Shown one piece after another: positions 30,026 through 38,604 of a DNA stretch of 63,027 bases (its first letter is position 1; each line of letters opens with the position of its first letter). Location: positions 1 to 63,027 of the forward strand of contig NZ_JAUSUP010000011.1 of assembly GCF_030814115.1 (NCBI RefSeq). The letters are read 5' to 3'. Source of the stretch: Alkalibacillus filiformis (GTDB lineage Bacteria; Bacillota; Bacilli; Bacillales; Alkalibacillaceae). Position numbers and translations under genes: made by a program. A model generated the notes under the pieces. That model saw only the letters and a list, made by a program, of their open reading frames with translations. It ran no database searches and was not told where the DNA came from.

Positions 30026-30919
30026 ATGAATTGGCATAGAGGAGAAATTGTGACAAGACACTCTTATGGTCATGACTTGTTATTTCGAATACAAAAAGTC
30101 CATAACAACCAAGCAATCATCTATGGGGAGAATTTTCGCTTAGAAGCAGATGCTCCGTTAGATGATCTAAAACGTGTACAAAATGATGAGAGACACGAAA
30201 TTGAACGACAAGTACGCCAAAAAGAAGCAACGTCCTATCGTATGTTTAGACAGGATTATTATTTACGTTCATTCCGTGATTATGCGCAACCAACTTCTGT
30301 CAAAGAAGAGGACGTAGCGCAATTTCAGTTATGTCCAAAAGTGCTTCATATTGATGGAGATGCTTTGTTTTTGAAAAAATGTGTCATGCTTTATAAAAGA
30401 CTTGGTTTACAGGTGCATGGAATTCATGTGGAAGAGTCAGAAATGCCTTTAAAAGTTAGAGAACTGATGGAAAAAGTACAACCAGATATTTTGGTTATTA
30501 CAGGTCATGACTCATACTCTAAGCAAAAAGGTGAAGAACATGATATTAGAGCTTATCGTAATAGTAAGTATTTCGTTGAGTCTGTTAGAGAAGCTAGAAG
30601 GGTCGAACCAAGTCTTGATCAATTAGTGATCTTCGCAGGTGCATGCCAGTCTCACTTTGAGTCACTTATTAAAGCTGGAGCCAATTTTGCGAGTTCTCCA
30701 ACGAGAATTAATATTCATGCGTTAGATCCAGTTTATGTAATTGCTAAAATTGGTTATACATCTTTTATGGAAAAGGTTAACTTGCATGATGTCATTAATA
30801 AAACCATTACAAGAGAGAAGGGAATAGGCGGAATTGAAACTCGAGGCTTATTTAGAATTGGTTTGCCATACATGAAAGGTCTACCAGTTACAAATGAGAA
30901 ATCAAAAGAAAGTGATTAA
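30026..30919 (+). CDS. yabG: Sporulation-specific protease YabG
   Basis: A 297-aa protein of the YabG peptidase family (B. subtilis YabG is 290 aa). YabG processes spore coat proteins such as SafA and SpoIVA-associated proteins in the mother cell and readies them for cross-linking. The middle part shows VITGHDSYSKQKGEEHDIRAY and FAGACQSHFESL segments typical of the family. The start follows AAAGGGAG. A sigma-K promoter is expected, but I cannot see a convincing one. Confidence 0.92.
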   Translation: MNWHRGEIVTRHSYGHDLLFRIQKVHNNQAIIYGENFRLEADAPLDDLKRVQNDERHEIERQVRQKEATSYRMFRQDYYLRSFRDYAQPTSVKEEDVAQFQLCPKVLHIDGDALFLKKCVMLYKRLGLQVHGIHVEESEMPLKVRELMEKVQPDILVITGHDSYSKQKGEEHDIRAYRNSKYFVESVREARRVEPSLDQLVIFAGACQSHFESLIKAGANFASSPTRINIHALDPVYVIAKIGYTSFMEKVNLHDVINKTITREKGIGGIETRGLFRIGLPYMKGLPVTNEKSKESD

Positions 30920-30923
30920 AATT

Positions 30924-30951
30924 AAACACCGTATACATGCGGTGTTTTTTA
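30924..30951 (+). terminator. Terminator of yabG
   Basis: AAACACCG with CGGTGTTT, an 8-nt loop and six T. Confidence 0.85.
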
Positions 30952-31038
30952 TTTGTCAAAATAACATTGTTGAAAATTGTATATTTATGTATGATAACGT
31001 CTTTTTAGGTAATGTTAAGAAAAGGAATGGATATTTTA

Positions 31039-31068
31039 TTGACATTGTAACTGTTAAATTGTTATAAT
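31039..31068 (+). promoter_or_regulatory. veg promoter 1 (perfect sigma-A hexamers)
   Basis: TTGACA, 18-nt spacer, TATAAT, with an extended TGT just before the -10. Both hexamers are perfect. Confidence 0.85.
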
Positions 31069-31077
31069 GAAAAATTT

Positions 31078-31106
31078 TTGACTTTACGGCTTAAATATGG
31101 TATATT
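31078..31106 (+). promoter_or_regulatory. veg promoter 2 (tandem)
   Basis: TTGACT, 17-nt spacer, TATATT, with an extended TGG before the -10. It starts 10 nt after the -10 of promoter 1. Confidence 0.65.
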
Positions 31107-31128
31107 ATTGACAGTGAGGTGGAGTCTA

Positions 31129-31383
31129 GTGGGCAAGACATTGGGTGAAATTAAACAAGCATTAGATGTAAAGATTGGTCAACGTTTAACGCTAGAAGCT
31201 AATGGCGGACGTCGTAAAACCATTGAGCGTTGCGGAGTCTTAGCGGAAACATATCCATCAGTTTTTGTTGTTGAACTCGACCAAGACGAGCATTCGTTTG
31301 AGCGCGTATCTTATAGTTACGCGGACGTATTGACTGAAACGGTCAAAATTACCTTCACAGATGAAATCACCAAGATGGCATAA
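31129..31383 (+). CDS. veg: Veg protein
   Basis: An 84-aa small protein nearly identical in core to B. subtilis Veg (86 aa), including [18 protein letters not shown] and [13 protein letters not shown]. Veg is abundant, has an SH3-like fold, and stimulates biofilm formation through SinR antirepression and is linked to spore outgrowth. I chose the GTG at 31129 with GAGGTGGAG upstream; a longer in-frame start at 31078 would read through the second promoter and its transcription start. Two strong promoters drive it. Confidence 0.95.
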   Translation: MGKTLGEIKQALDVKIGQRLTLEANGGRRKTIERCGVLAETYPSVFVVELDQDEHSFERVSYSYADVLTETVKITFTDEITKMA

Positions 31384-31505
31384 TCCTGTAGTATCTACTG
31401 CATTACTTCTTTTTGCTAACATCCTCAACACTTTCCATGTTTTAGTTTCTCAAAAGTACATATAATAAGTGTGTCGTAAAAAACGACAAAAGGAGTTGTG
31501 GTCCG

Positions 31506-31685
31506 TTGAGTAGACGTAAAGGCATTATGTCTGATCGTTTTAAAGAGGAGATCGCAAAGGAGTTAGGAATTTACGACACGGTACAAAGAGAAGGTTGGGG
31601 CGGGATTAAATCTCGCGATGCAGGTAACATGGTAAAAAGAGCAGTTGAGATGGCACAAGAACAAATGGAAAAGGGCCAACGTTAA
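31506..31685 (+). CDS. sspF: Small acid-soluble spore protein, alpha/beta type (SspF)
   Basis: A 59-aa gene that is easy to miss because of its size. It starts with TTG after AAAGGAG. The protein reads [16 protein letters not shown] at its start and has [16 protein letters not shown] near the end, the DNA-binding signature of alpha/beta SASPs, with the SspF-type N-terminus and the EIA germination-protease region. It coats forespore DNA and protects it from UV and chemicals. It lies between veg and ispE as in B. subtilis. A CATATAA hexamer at 31459 could be a sigma-G -10, but the -35 is poor. Confidence 0.93.
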   Translation: MSRRKGIMSDRFKEEIAKELGIYDTVQREGWGGIKSRDAGNMVKRAVEMAQEQMEKGQR

Positions 31686-31698
31686 CGTTGGACATAGT

Positions 31699-31734
31699 AA
31701 AAAGTAGGTCTTTTTTTAAAGGCCTACTTTTTTT
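31699..31734 (+). terminator. Terminator of sspF
   Basis: AAAAAGTAGG and CCTACTTTTT with an inner stem around a T/A-rich loop, then a T-run. It ends about 95 nt before ispE. Confidence 0.85.
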
Positions 31735-31828
31735 ACACTTTAAAGAGTTACATTACATTAATTTAGTTGAGCGGACACATGATGATTATGATACAATCAC
31801 GGTGATAACAATTACAGTAGGTGAAAAT

Positions 31829-32677
31829 ATGATTTATGAAAAAGCGCCAGCAAAAATTAATTTAACTTTAGATATATTACATAAACGAGAAGATGGATTC
31901 CATGAAGTTGAAATGATTATGACGTCGATTGATTTGTCAGACCGATTATTCTTTGAAGAATTGACTAGAGATGAAATTGTTATTGATTCAGAAAATCGGT
32001 ACGTTCCTAATGATCATCGAAACTTAGCGTATCAAGCTGCTAAAGTTTTTAAGAAACAATGTGGAATTCGATCAGGAGTTAAAGTTGATATTGATAAAAA
32101 CATTCCTGTAGCTGCAGGTTTAGCCGGGGGCAGTAGTGATGCAGCAGCAACTATTAGAGGGTTAAACCGTTTGTTTGCAACTGGCCTTTCAAACGCACAG
32201 ATGGAAAAGATGGCTGAGCAAATTGGCTCTGATGTGCCGTATTGTATTCAAGGTGGTACTCAACTGGCAAAAGGACGTGGTGAAGTGTTGACACCACTTT
32301 CACCGTTACCTGCTTGTTACGTCGTATTAGCTAAGCCGAAAATCGGAGTATCAACGAAAGAGGTTTACGGACGAGTTGATTTAAATAATATGATTCACCC
32401 TAACAATGAACAAGCTATTAAAGCATTGGAAAATCAAGACTTTCAAGCAGTGTGTGAGCAAATGGGAAATGTTTTGGAGCCTATAACAATGAACATGCAT
32501 AAAGAAATTAGTCCAATTAAAGAGCAAATGGAGAACGCAGATGCTGACGGGGTTTTGATGAGTGGAAGCGGGCCAACTGTATATGCATTAGTAAAGCAAC
32601 AATCTAAGGCTGAAAGAATTTATAACAGCTTAAAAGGGTTTTGTGAAGAAGTTTATGTCGTCCATTCTTTACGGTAA
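31829..32677 (+). CDS. ispE: 4-diphosphocytidyl-2-C-methyl-D-erythritol kinase
   Basis: A 282-aa GHMP-family kinase of the MEP isoprenoid pathway. The first motif is EKAPAKINLTLD, and the ATP loop is PVAAGLAGGSSDAAA; a third motif, MSGSGPTVYAL, lies near the C-terminus. The ATG at 31829 follows AGGTGAAA and gives the family length (B. subtilis 289 aa); an upstream in-frame ATG at 31688 would run through the sspF terminator and is rejected. Followed 64 nt later by purR. Confidence 0.95.
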   Translation: MIYEKAPAKINLTLDILHKREDGFHEVEMIMTSIDLSDRLFFEELTRDEIVIDSENRYVPNDHRNLAYQAAKVFKKQCGIRSGVKVDIDKNIPVAAGLAGGSSDAAATIRGLNRLFATGLSNAQMEKMAEQIGSDVPYCIQGGTQLAKGRGEVLTPLSPLPACYVVLAKPKIGVSTKEVYGRVDLNNMIHPNNEQAIKALENQDFQAVCEQMGNVLEPITMNMHKEISPIKEQMENADADGVLMSGSGPTVYALVKQQSKAERIYNSLKGFCEEVYVVHSLR

Positions 32678-32741
32678 GTTGGAAATTACAAATAATACAT
32701 GGTATATTATAGTTCAATATTCGTGTTTTGAGGTGTAGTGA

Positions 32742-33557
32742 ATGAAACGTAGTGAGAGAATAGTAGCGATGACGCATCACTTTAAAGAAAATCCGAGGAA
32801 ATTAATCTCGCTTCCTTATTTTGTTGATTCTTTTCAAGCGGCAAAGTCATCGGTAAGTGAGGATATAGATATTATTGATGAAATGTTCCAATCATTAGGT
32901 ATCGGTAGAATTGAAACGACAGCAGGGGCTTCTGGTGGTGTTCGCTATATTCCTGATTTTAACCATAACCAAAGTCGTCAGTTTATTGACCGGTTAATTC
33001 ATGTATTAGAAGATTCGAAGCGCATTTTACCCGGCGGTTATGTTTACATGAGTGATGTATTAGGCGATTACAACTATATTAGAGAAATAGGTAAAGTGTT
33101 TGGAGCTGCTTTTAAAGACGTAGACCTTGATTATATTGTTACAGTAGCGACTAAAGGAATACCCTTAGCTTATGCGGTTGCTGAGGTGTTAAATGTACCA
33201 GTCGTCATTATTAGAAGAGACCCTAAAGTGACGGAAGGCTCAACAGTGAGTATTAATTACGTCTCAGGTTCTTCTAGAAAGATCCAAACAATGGCTTTAG
33301 CCAAGAGAAGTATTCAAGAAGACTCTAACGTACTTTTAATTGATGACTTTATGAAAGCTGGTGGCACCATTAAAGGGATGGAAAATTTAATGCAAGAGTT
33401 TAATGCTACTGTTAAAGGCATTGCTGTTTTAGCTGAAGCTGAAGATGAAGACGAAGAACGGCGTGTAGAAGATTACGTGTCGCTATTAAAAATTCAAGAA
33501 GTAAATGAAAGATCTGGTGCTATAAAAGTTGTAACAGGTAATTATTTTAATAGTTAA
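32742..33557 (+). CDS. purR: Purine operon repressor PurR
   Basis: A 271-aa protein with an N-terminal winged helix (about 1-75) and a phosphoribosyltransferase-like domain. The PRPP-binding loop VLLIDDFMKAGGT is present but serves as a sensor and not for catalysis. PRPP binding releases PurR from PurBox pairs in purine genes. Ribosome binding site TGAGGTG. In B. subtilis ridA (yabJ) follows and is cotranscribed; here it is absent and spoVG is next. Confidence 0.95.
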   Translation: MKRSERIVAMTHHFKENPRKLISLPYFVDSFQAAKSSVSEDIDIIDEMFQSLGIGRIETTAGASGGVRYIPDFNHNQSRQFIDRLIHVLEDSKRILPGGYVYMSDVLGDYNYIREIGKVFGAAFKDVDLDYIVTVATKGIPLAYAVAEVLNVPVVIIRRDPKVTEGSTVSINYVSGSSRKIQTMALAKRSIQEDSNVLLIDDFMKAGGTIKGMENLMQEFNATVKGIAVLAEAEDEDEERRVEDYVSLLKIQEVNERSGAIKVVTGNYFNS

Positions 33558-33559
33558 TA

Positions 33560-33590
33560 AAAGAAGGGGGAAACCTCTCTTTTTTTATAA
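33560..33590 (+). terminator. Weak terminator after purR
   Basis: A purine-rich arm (AAAGAAGGGGG) faces CCTCTCTTTTTT across AAA, with imperfect pairing and a long T-run. Confidence 0.45.
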
Positions 33591-33630
33591 ATAATTTTTG
33601 TCACAAAATTATAAAAAAATGAATTTTTTA

Positions 33631-33658
33631 GAAGGATTTTTGATTCCATTGTTGAAAG
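33631..33658 (+). promoter_or_regulatory. Sigma-H-like promoter of spoVG
   Basis: GAAGGATTT (RNAGGAWWW) and GTTGAAA (RNNGAATW-like), 11 nt between cores. B. subtilis spoVG is the classic sigma-H gene. The T of GAAT is replaced by A. Confidence 0.55.
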
Positions 33659-33748
33659 GTAATAGAGAGGGTCTTAAAAGCTTAGTTATGAGCTTTTGAG
33701 ATTTACGACATGTTTTGCAGTTATTTATCTAAAAGGTGGTGAGACATA

Positions 33749-34036
33749 ATGCAAGTAACTGACGTAAGGCTTCGTCGCGTGAATACGGATGGTCGTATGC
33801 GAGCAATCGCTTCGATTACATTGGATGATGAATTCGTAGTGCATGATATTCGTGTCATTGATGGTAACAATGGATTATTTGTAGCGATGCCAAGTAAACG
33901 AACTCCAGATGGAGAGTTTAGAGACATTGCTCATCCAATTAATTCGGGTACACGTGGTAAAATTCAAGATGCCGTTTTAGAAGAATACCACCGTGTCGGT
34001 GAAGAAGTTGAATATGAAGAAGCAGGTGCTTCTTAA
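33749..34036 (+). CDS. spoVG: Septation/stage V regulator SpoVG
   Basis: A 95-aa RNA/DNA-binding protein with the conserved core [19 protein letters not shown]. SpoVG affects asymmetric septation, spore cortex and, in pathogens, many RNAs. The start follows AAAGGTGGTGAG. The sigma-H-like promoter upstream and AbrB encoded in the same window fit the known control of this gene. A strong terminator follows. The C-terminal ten residues are acidic, as is usual. Confidence 0.96.
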   Translation: MQVTDVRLRRVNTDGRMRAIASITLDDEFVVHDIRVIDGNNGLFVAMPSKRTPDGEFRDIAHPINSGTRGKIQDAVLEEYHRVGEEVEYEEAGAS

Positions 34037-34045
34037 AATTTTGAG

Positions 34046-34080
34046 AGAAGTTCAATCGCCCATGATTGAACTTCTTTTTT
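34046..34080 (+). terminator. Terminator of spoVG
   Basis: A 12-bp perfect stem AGAAGTTCAATC with its complement, 6-nt loop, then seven T. Confidence 0.9.
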
Positions 34081-34191
34081 ATGTTTTACCTATTTTTAAG
34101 AGAACTAAACCTCCAATTAGCCGAAATAAAAAGGTTTAATACCTTTTATTAATTAAAGTAAAAAATACCACAACTATTAAGTAGGATTAAG

Positions 34192-34220
34192 TTGCATGTG
34201 CTATCTATTTAAGATATATT
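34192..34220 (+). promoter_or_regulatory. Sigma-A promoter of glmU
   Basis: TTGCAT, 17-nt spacer, TATATT. It lies about 70 nt before the glmU start. A small hairpin AAAAGGT-TTAAT-ACCTTTT lies upstream at 34130. Confidence 0.5.
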
Positions 34221-34289
34221 CATAATGGATGATTATAAGGATTAAGATAACCTTTTTTGATAAATTTCGCATGATTAGTTGGAGGGAAA

Positions 34290-35666
34290 ATGATGTCAAA
34301 ACGTTTTGCGGTCGTATTGGCTGCAGGAGTAGGCTCGAGAATGAAATCAAGCCTCTATAAAGTGTTACATCCTGTATGTGGTAAGCCAATGGTTCAACAT
34401 GTTGTCGACCAACTACATAAATCTCAATTAGATGAAATTGTAACAATTGTTGGTCATGGAGCTGAATCTGTACAAGAGCAGCTAGGTGATCAAACAGCTT
34501 ATGCCGTTCAGGGGGAACAGTTAGGTACAGGCCATGCTGTACAAATGGCAAGTAGCCAGTTAGAAGGAAAGCAAGGGACAACAGTTGTTGTTTGTGGAGA
34601 CACACCACTTTTAACTTCTGAAACAATTAGTCAGTTAATGAATCAACATGAACAAGAACAAGCTAAAGTAACGGTTCTTACAACTACGGTCGAGAATCCA
34701 ACTGGATATGGTCGAATTATTCGTAATGAACAAGGCCATGTCGAAAAAATCGTTGAAGAAAAAGATGCAAATGAAACGGAACAAGCCGTACGAGAAATTA
34801 ATACAGGAACGTATTGTTTTGACAATGAGTTGTTGTTTGATGCACTAAAACAAGTGTCTAATAACAATGCACAAGGTGAATATTATTTACCGGATGTTTT
34901 AGAAATTGCTAACAATCGTGGAGAAAAAGTGGCTGCTTTTCAAACGAATAATGTGAATGAAACAGTAGGTGTAAATGATCGTATAGCCCTTTCTAAAGCA
35001 GAAAAATTGTTGAAAGATCGCATTAACGAACACCATATGCGAAACGGTGTCTCAATCGTAGACCCTGACAACACGTATATTGGAGCGGATGTTATAATTG
35101 GTACAGACGTTACAATAGAGCCTGGTACACACATTAAAGGTCAGACTCAAATTGGTAACAATACGACAATCGGTCCAAACACAGAAGTTGAAAACTGTGA
35201 AATCGGTGAAGGTACAACGATTAAACATAGCGTTGTAACAGACAGTTATGTCGGGGCCAATGTACAAATTGGTCCATTTGCCCATATTAGACCAGAAAGT
35301 CATTTAGAAGACGACGTGAAAATAGGCAACTTTGTAGAAGTGAAGAAGACGAGCATGCAAGCGGGTAGTAAAGCTTCTCACTTATCTTACTTAGGTGATG
35401 CAGAGATTGGATCAGATGTTAATGTTGGTTGTGGTAGTATTACAGTGAACTACGATGGTCGTTCAAAGCATAAGACCGTTATTGAAGATGGCGCTTTTAT
35501 TGGCTGTAATTCTAATTTAGTAGCCCCGGTTAAAGTAGAGAAGGGTGCATATGTTGCAGCAGGCTCAACTATTACAAAAAATGTGCCCGAAAAAGCATTA
35601 TCTATTGCTCGATCTCGTCAAGAAAACAAAGAAGGATATGTGGAACGATTAAATAAACGTTCATAA
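34290..35666 (+). CDS. glmU: Bifunctional UDP-GlcNAc pyrophosphorylase / GlcN-1-P acetyltransferase
   Basis: A 458-aa enzyme making UDP-GlcNAc. The N-terminal uridylyltransferase domain (about 1-230) begins with [14 protein letters not shown]. The C-terminal part (about 250-458) is a left-handed beta-helix of hexapeptide repeats with the acetyltransferase region [15 protein letters not shown]. The first of two adjacent ATGs is used (34290 or 34293), after GGAGGGAAA. It is followed by prs as in B. subtilis, linking cell-wall precursor and nucleotide supply. Confidence 0.97.
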   Translation: MMSKRFAVVLAAGVGSRMKSSLYKVLHPVCGKPMVQHVVDQLHKSQLDEIVTIVGHGAESVQEQLGDQTAYAVQGEQLGTGHAVQMASSQLEGKQGTTVVVCGDTPLLTSETISQLMNQHEQEQAKVTVLTTTVENPTGYGRIIRNEQGHVEKIVEEKDANETEQAVREINTGTYCFDNELLFDALKQVSNNNAQGEYYLPDVLEIANNRGEKVAAFQTNNVNETVGVNDRIALSKAEKLLKDRINEHHMRNGVSIVDPDNTYIGADVIIGTDVTIEPGTHIKGQTQIGNNTTIGPNTEVENCEIGEGTTIKHSVVTDSYVGANVQIGPFAHIRPESHLEDDVKIGNFVEVKKTSMQAGSKASHLSYLGDAEIGSDVNVGCGSITVNYDGRSKHKTVIEDGAFIGCNSNLVAPVKVEKGAYVAAGSTITKNVPEKALSIARSRQENKEGYVERLNKRS

Positions 35667-35725
35667 TTTAAGGCTGAAACTAGCCTGAAAATATAACATA
35701 ATTTTACTGTGGAGGTTCCTGTTCT

Positions 35726-36679
35726 ATGGCTAATCATTACAAAGACCCTTATTTTAAAGTGTTTACATTAAACTCTAACCCTGAATTAGCGCAAGAAATT
35801 GCAGATTCTGTTGGTGTTGAATTAGGGAAATGTTCTGTTAAACGCTTTAAAGATGGAGAAGTACAAATTAATATTGAAGAAAGCATTCGTGGTTGTGACG
35901 TATTCGTTGTTCAATCAACAAGTAATCCGGTAAACGAGCATTTAATGGAATTGCTCATTATGATTGATGCTTTAAAGAGAGCTTCAGCTCGGACAATAAA
36001 TATTGTAATGCCTTACTATGGTTATGCAAGACAGGACCGTAAAGCTCGCTCAAGAGAGCCAATTACGTCGAAGCTTGTGGCGGACCTATTAGAAACAGCG
36101 GGCGCTGATCGTGTCGTTACAGTAGACTTACACGCAGCTCAAATTCAAGGTTTCTTTAACATTCCAATCGACCACTTAATTGGGGTTCCGACACTATCTG
36201 ACTACTTCTTAGACAAAGGGTTAGAAGATGTTGTTATTGTTTCCCCTGATCATGGTGGTGTAACGCGTGCTAGACATATGGCGGACCGATTAAAGGCTCC
36301 AATTGCGATTATTGATAAACGTCGTCCTCAGCCAAATGTGGCAGAGGTGATGAATATTGTTGGTAATATCGAAGGTAAAACAGCAATTTTAGTTGATGAT
36401 ATTATCGATACTGCGGGTACCATTTCATTAGCTGCCAATGCGATGATCGAAAATGGTGCAAAAGAAGTATATGCTTGTTGTACACATCCAGTGTTATCAG
36501 GTCCAGCCATTGAACGAATTGAAAACTCAGCCATTAAAGAATGTGTTGTAACAAATACAATCAAACTATCGGATGACTTAGATACGGATAAAATTGTTAC
36601 GCTATCAGTTGGTAAGATGGTTGGTGAGTCAATCAAACGTGTTCATGAGCATCGTTCAATCAGTAGTCTATTTGACTAA
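35726..36679 (+). CDS. prs: Ribose-phosphate pyrophosphokinase
   Basis: A 317-aa enzyme forming PRPP from ribose 5-phosphate and ATP. The catalytic flexible loop, [12 protein letters not shown], the [12 protein letters not shown] segment and the PRPP loop [13 protein letters not shown] are intact. PRPP made here is the signal that PurR, encoded 3 kb upstream, reads. Ribosome binding site TGGAGGTT. It lies between glmU and ctc as in other Bacillales. Confidence 0.97.
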   Translation: MANHYKDPYFKVFTLNSNPELAQEIADSVGVELGKCSVKRFKDGEVQINIEESIRGCDVFVVQSTSNPVNEHLMELLIMIDALKRASARTINIVMPYYGYARQDRKARSREPITSKLVADLLETAGADRVVTVDLHAAQIQGFFNIPIDHLIGVPTLSDYFLDKGLEDVVIVSPDHGGVTRARHMADRLKAPIAIIDKRRPQPNVAEVMNIVGNIEGKTAILVDDIIDTAGTISLAANAMIENGAKEVYACCTHPVLSGPAIERIENSAIKECVVTNTIKLSDDLDTDKIVTLSVGKMVGESIKRVHEHRSISSLFD

Positions 36680-36750
36680 GAGTTAGTTATTCAAGTTTAT
36701 TTCACTGCTTAATCTTGTTAAGATTTTCTTCTTTTAAATTTTACTTTTGC

Positions 36751-36776
36751 GTTTAAAAAGGTATAATAAAGGGTAA
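36751..36776 (+). promoter_or_regulatory. Sigma-B promoter of rplY (ctc)
   Basis: GTTTAA, 14-nt spacer, GGGTAA. This is close to the sigma-B consensus, and ctc is the prototype sigma-B gene of B. subtilis. A perfect TATAAT (36762-36767) lies in the spacer and may serve sigma-A. Confidence 0.7.
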
Positions 36777-36817
36777 GAGTAAATATCAGAGATTTCTTAA
36801 AATGGAGGTTGTAACAC

Positions 36818-37474
36818 ATGGCAGCAGTAATTCAAGCGAAGGAAAGACCAGACACAAGAAATTCTGTCACTAAAACAATTCGTGCAGAAGGTTTTGTACC
36901 TGCAGTCGTATACGGCAAAGGTAAAGAACCAGTAACCATTTCAGTAGAAAGCATGGATTTAGTTAAGAAAGTAAGAGATGAAGGCCGTAATGCGGTATTC
37001 TCATTACAAATTGAAGGCGGTAAGTCTTTAGACGCTATGCTATATGATTACCAAAAAGATTCAATTAAACAAGACTTAACTCATATTGATTTCTACCTAG
37101 TGGATATGTCTACTGAAGTAGATGTTGAAGTGACAATTAATATTGATGGTGAGTCTAAGGGTGAAAAAGAAGGTGGCGTACTGCAGCAAACGTTGCATAC
37201 ATTAAATATTAGAACAACACCTAATAAGATCCCAGATGAAATTACTATAGCTTCAGCTGAATTAGATATTGGTGACAGTGTTACAGTTGGCGACCTGAAG
37301 ACAACTCAAGACTATGAAATCCTAGATGATGATGAGTCGACGATTGTGACGGTTTTACCACCACAACAAGCAGATGTTCCTGAAGTAGGCGAAGAAGGAG
37401 CAGCTGCAGATGAACAAGCTGAGCCTGAATTAATTAATGATAAATCTGAAGGCGAAGGCGAAAACGAAGAATAA
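36818..37474 (+). CDS. rplY: 50S ribosomal protein L25, general stress protein Ctc
   Basis: A 218-aa long-form L25. Residues 1-95 are the 5S rRNA-binding L25 domain and 95-185 the TL5-type beta domain. The last 35 residues are an acidic tail rich in Glu. Ctc binds the ribosome under stress. A sigma-B-like promoter stands upstream, and GGAGGTTG is the ribosome binding site. It lies between prs and pth as in B. subtilis. A terminator follows. Confidence 0.95.
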   Translation: MAAVIQAKERPDTRNSVTKTIRAEGFVPAVVYGKGKEPVTISVESMDLVKKVRDEGRNAVFSLQIEGGKSLDAMLYDYQKDSIKQDLTHIDFYLVDMSTEVDVEVTINIDGESKGEKEGGVLQQTLHTLNIRTTPNKIPDEITIASAELDIGDSVTVGDLKTTQDYEILDDDESTIVTVLPPQQADVPEVGEEGAAADEQAEPELINDKSEGEGENEE

Positions 37475-37494
37475 TTTGATATTTACTTGAAGTG

Positions 37495-37537
37495 AACAGA
37501 TCGAAGTCATACTCAGTTGTGAGCTTCGGTCTGTTTT
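37495..37537 (+). terminator. Terminator of rplY
   Basis: AACAGATCGAAG pairs with CTTCGGTCTGTT (one wobble) across a 17-nt loop, ending in TTTT. Confidence 0.75.
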
Positions 37538-37613
37538 CTAATTTTAGTGATAAAAGTGATGATTTTGTAGAATCTAATTTTAACAGCATATCGAACTAAA
37601 GGAGTTACATATA

Positions 37614-38180
37614 ATGAAGTGCATTGTTGGGTTAGGCAATCCAGGCTTAAGATACAAAAAAACACGACATAATATTGGTTTTCAAGTGATCGACCATATA
37701 GCGAAAGAGAATGGTTGGAAGTTTAAGAAAGATAAGTTTAATGCCCATTACATTCAAGAAGTAGTCAATGGAGAGAAAGTATTGTTATTAAAGCCGCAAA
37801 CCTATATGAATCGTTCAGGTCAATCAGTAAAAGAAGCAACTGATTACTTTAATATCGATGCAGATGATGTATTAGTGATCTATGATGATTTAGACTTACC
37901 AACAGGGAAAATAAGACTGCGACAAAAGGGTGGACATGGTGGGCATAACGGAATTAGAGATATAATTGCTCATTTAGACACTAAAGAATTTAATCGAATT
38001 CGCTTTGGGATTGGCCGACCTGAAGGTGATGAAAGTGTAACAGATTATGTATTAGACAAATTCTCAAAAGCAGAACAGGCTGATATTACACCGTCTATTG
38101 AAAAGTCGAAAGAAGCTTGTGAAGCTTGGTGTGAGAAACCTTTTTTACAAGTGATGAACGATTTCAATCAATCTTATTAG
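37614..38180 (+). CDS. pth: Peptidyl-tRNA hydrolase
   Basis: A 188-aa enzyme that frees tRNA from stalled peptidyl-tRNA. Catalytic His19 (TRHNIGF) and Asn9 (GLGNPG) are present, as are KPQTYMNRSG and the GGHGGHNGIRD segment. It is called spoVC in B. subtilis because a mutant is blocked in sporulation. Start after AAAGGAG. It leads into fin and mfd. Confidence 0.97.
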   Translation: MKCIVGLGNPGLRYKKTRHNIGFQVIDHIAKENGWKFKKDKFNAHYIQEVVNGEKVLLLKPQTYMNRSGQSVKEATDYFNIDADDVLVIYDDLDLPTGKIRLRQKGGHGGHNGIRDIIAHLDTKEFNRIRFGIGRPEGDESVTDYVLDKFSKAEQADITPSIEKSKEACEAWCEKPFLQVMNDFNQSY

Positions 38181-38300
38181 TTGAATAAGGAACCTTTTAA
38201 TTGGAAAACCTATAACTAGTTTTCACTTCACATAAACTAATTTGTGTCATTTTGCATAACATGAATTAGTTGATATGTGGAAGTTTAAGGAGGTTCCTTT

Positions 38301-38531
38301 GTGTCAGCAAAAGTGAAATGTCGTCATTGTAGTCGAAACCTCGGTGAGATTGATGACACAAAACAGGTGCAACAATTGGTTCAACAACAGTCGCTAACGC
38401 AAGAAGAATTAAATGATATATTACAAGAAGGAGAACAGGGTGAGTTAAATGTTCTTCTCGTATGCGAAGAATGTGAGGAAATACTTTCGCAAAATCCAAG
38501 TTTATTTGAGCTAGAAAACTTTATCCACTAA
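38301..38531 (+). CDS. fin: Anti-sigma-F factor Fin
   Basis: A 76-aa zinc-binding protein (YabK). Two CxxC pairs are visible, CRHC near residue 6 and CEEC near residue 54, with the family ending NPSLFELENFIH. Fin shuts down sigma-F in the forespore and so helps the switch to sigma-G. The start is GTG after AAGGAGG. The gene lies between pth and mfd as in B. subtilis. A sigma-F promoter is expected; GCATA at 38254 is a possible -35, but the -10 is poor. Confidence 0.92.
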   Translation: MSAKVKCRHCSRNLGEIDDTKQVQQLVQQQSLTQEELNDILQEGEQGELNVLLVCEECEEILSQNPSLFELENFIH

Positions 38532-38534
38532 CCC

Positions 38535-38560
38535 GCTTTGGTGAAAGCCAAAGCATTTTT
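38535..38560 (+). terminator. Terminator of fin
   Basis: GCTTTGG with CCAAAGC, 6-nt loop, then ATTTTT. Confidence 0.8.
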
Positions 38561-38604
38561 CTGTTGAGAAATACCCGTCTTGTGATTTGAAGGGGGAGCA
38601 TAAA

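Noticed and set aside
31078-31128. Longer veg protein starting at 31078
   Set aside because: That start is the -35 of the second promoter and would not be in the transcript from that promoter; Veg length fits the GTG at 31129.
34201-34626. 141-codon minus-strand frame opposite glmU
   Set aside because: It is a shadow of glmU with Leu/Gln-rich content and no homology I recognise.
38535-38560. Repeat or attachment site at the pth-fin-mfd junctions
   Set aside because: The inverted repeat is a normal terminator with a T-run.
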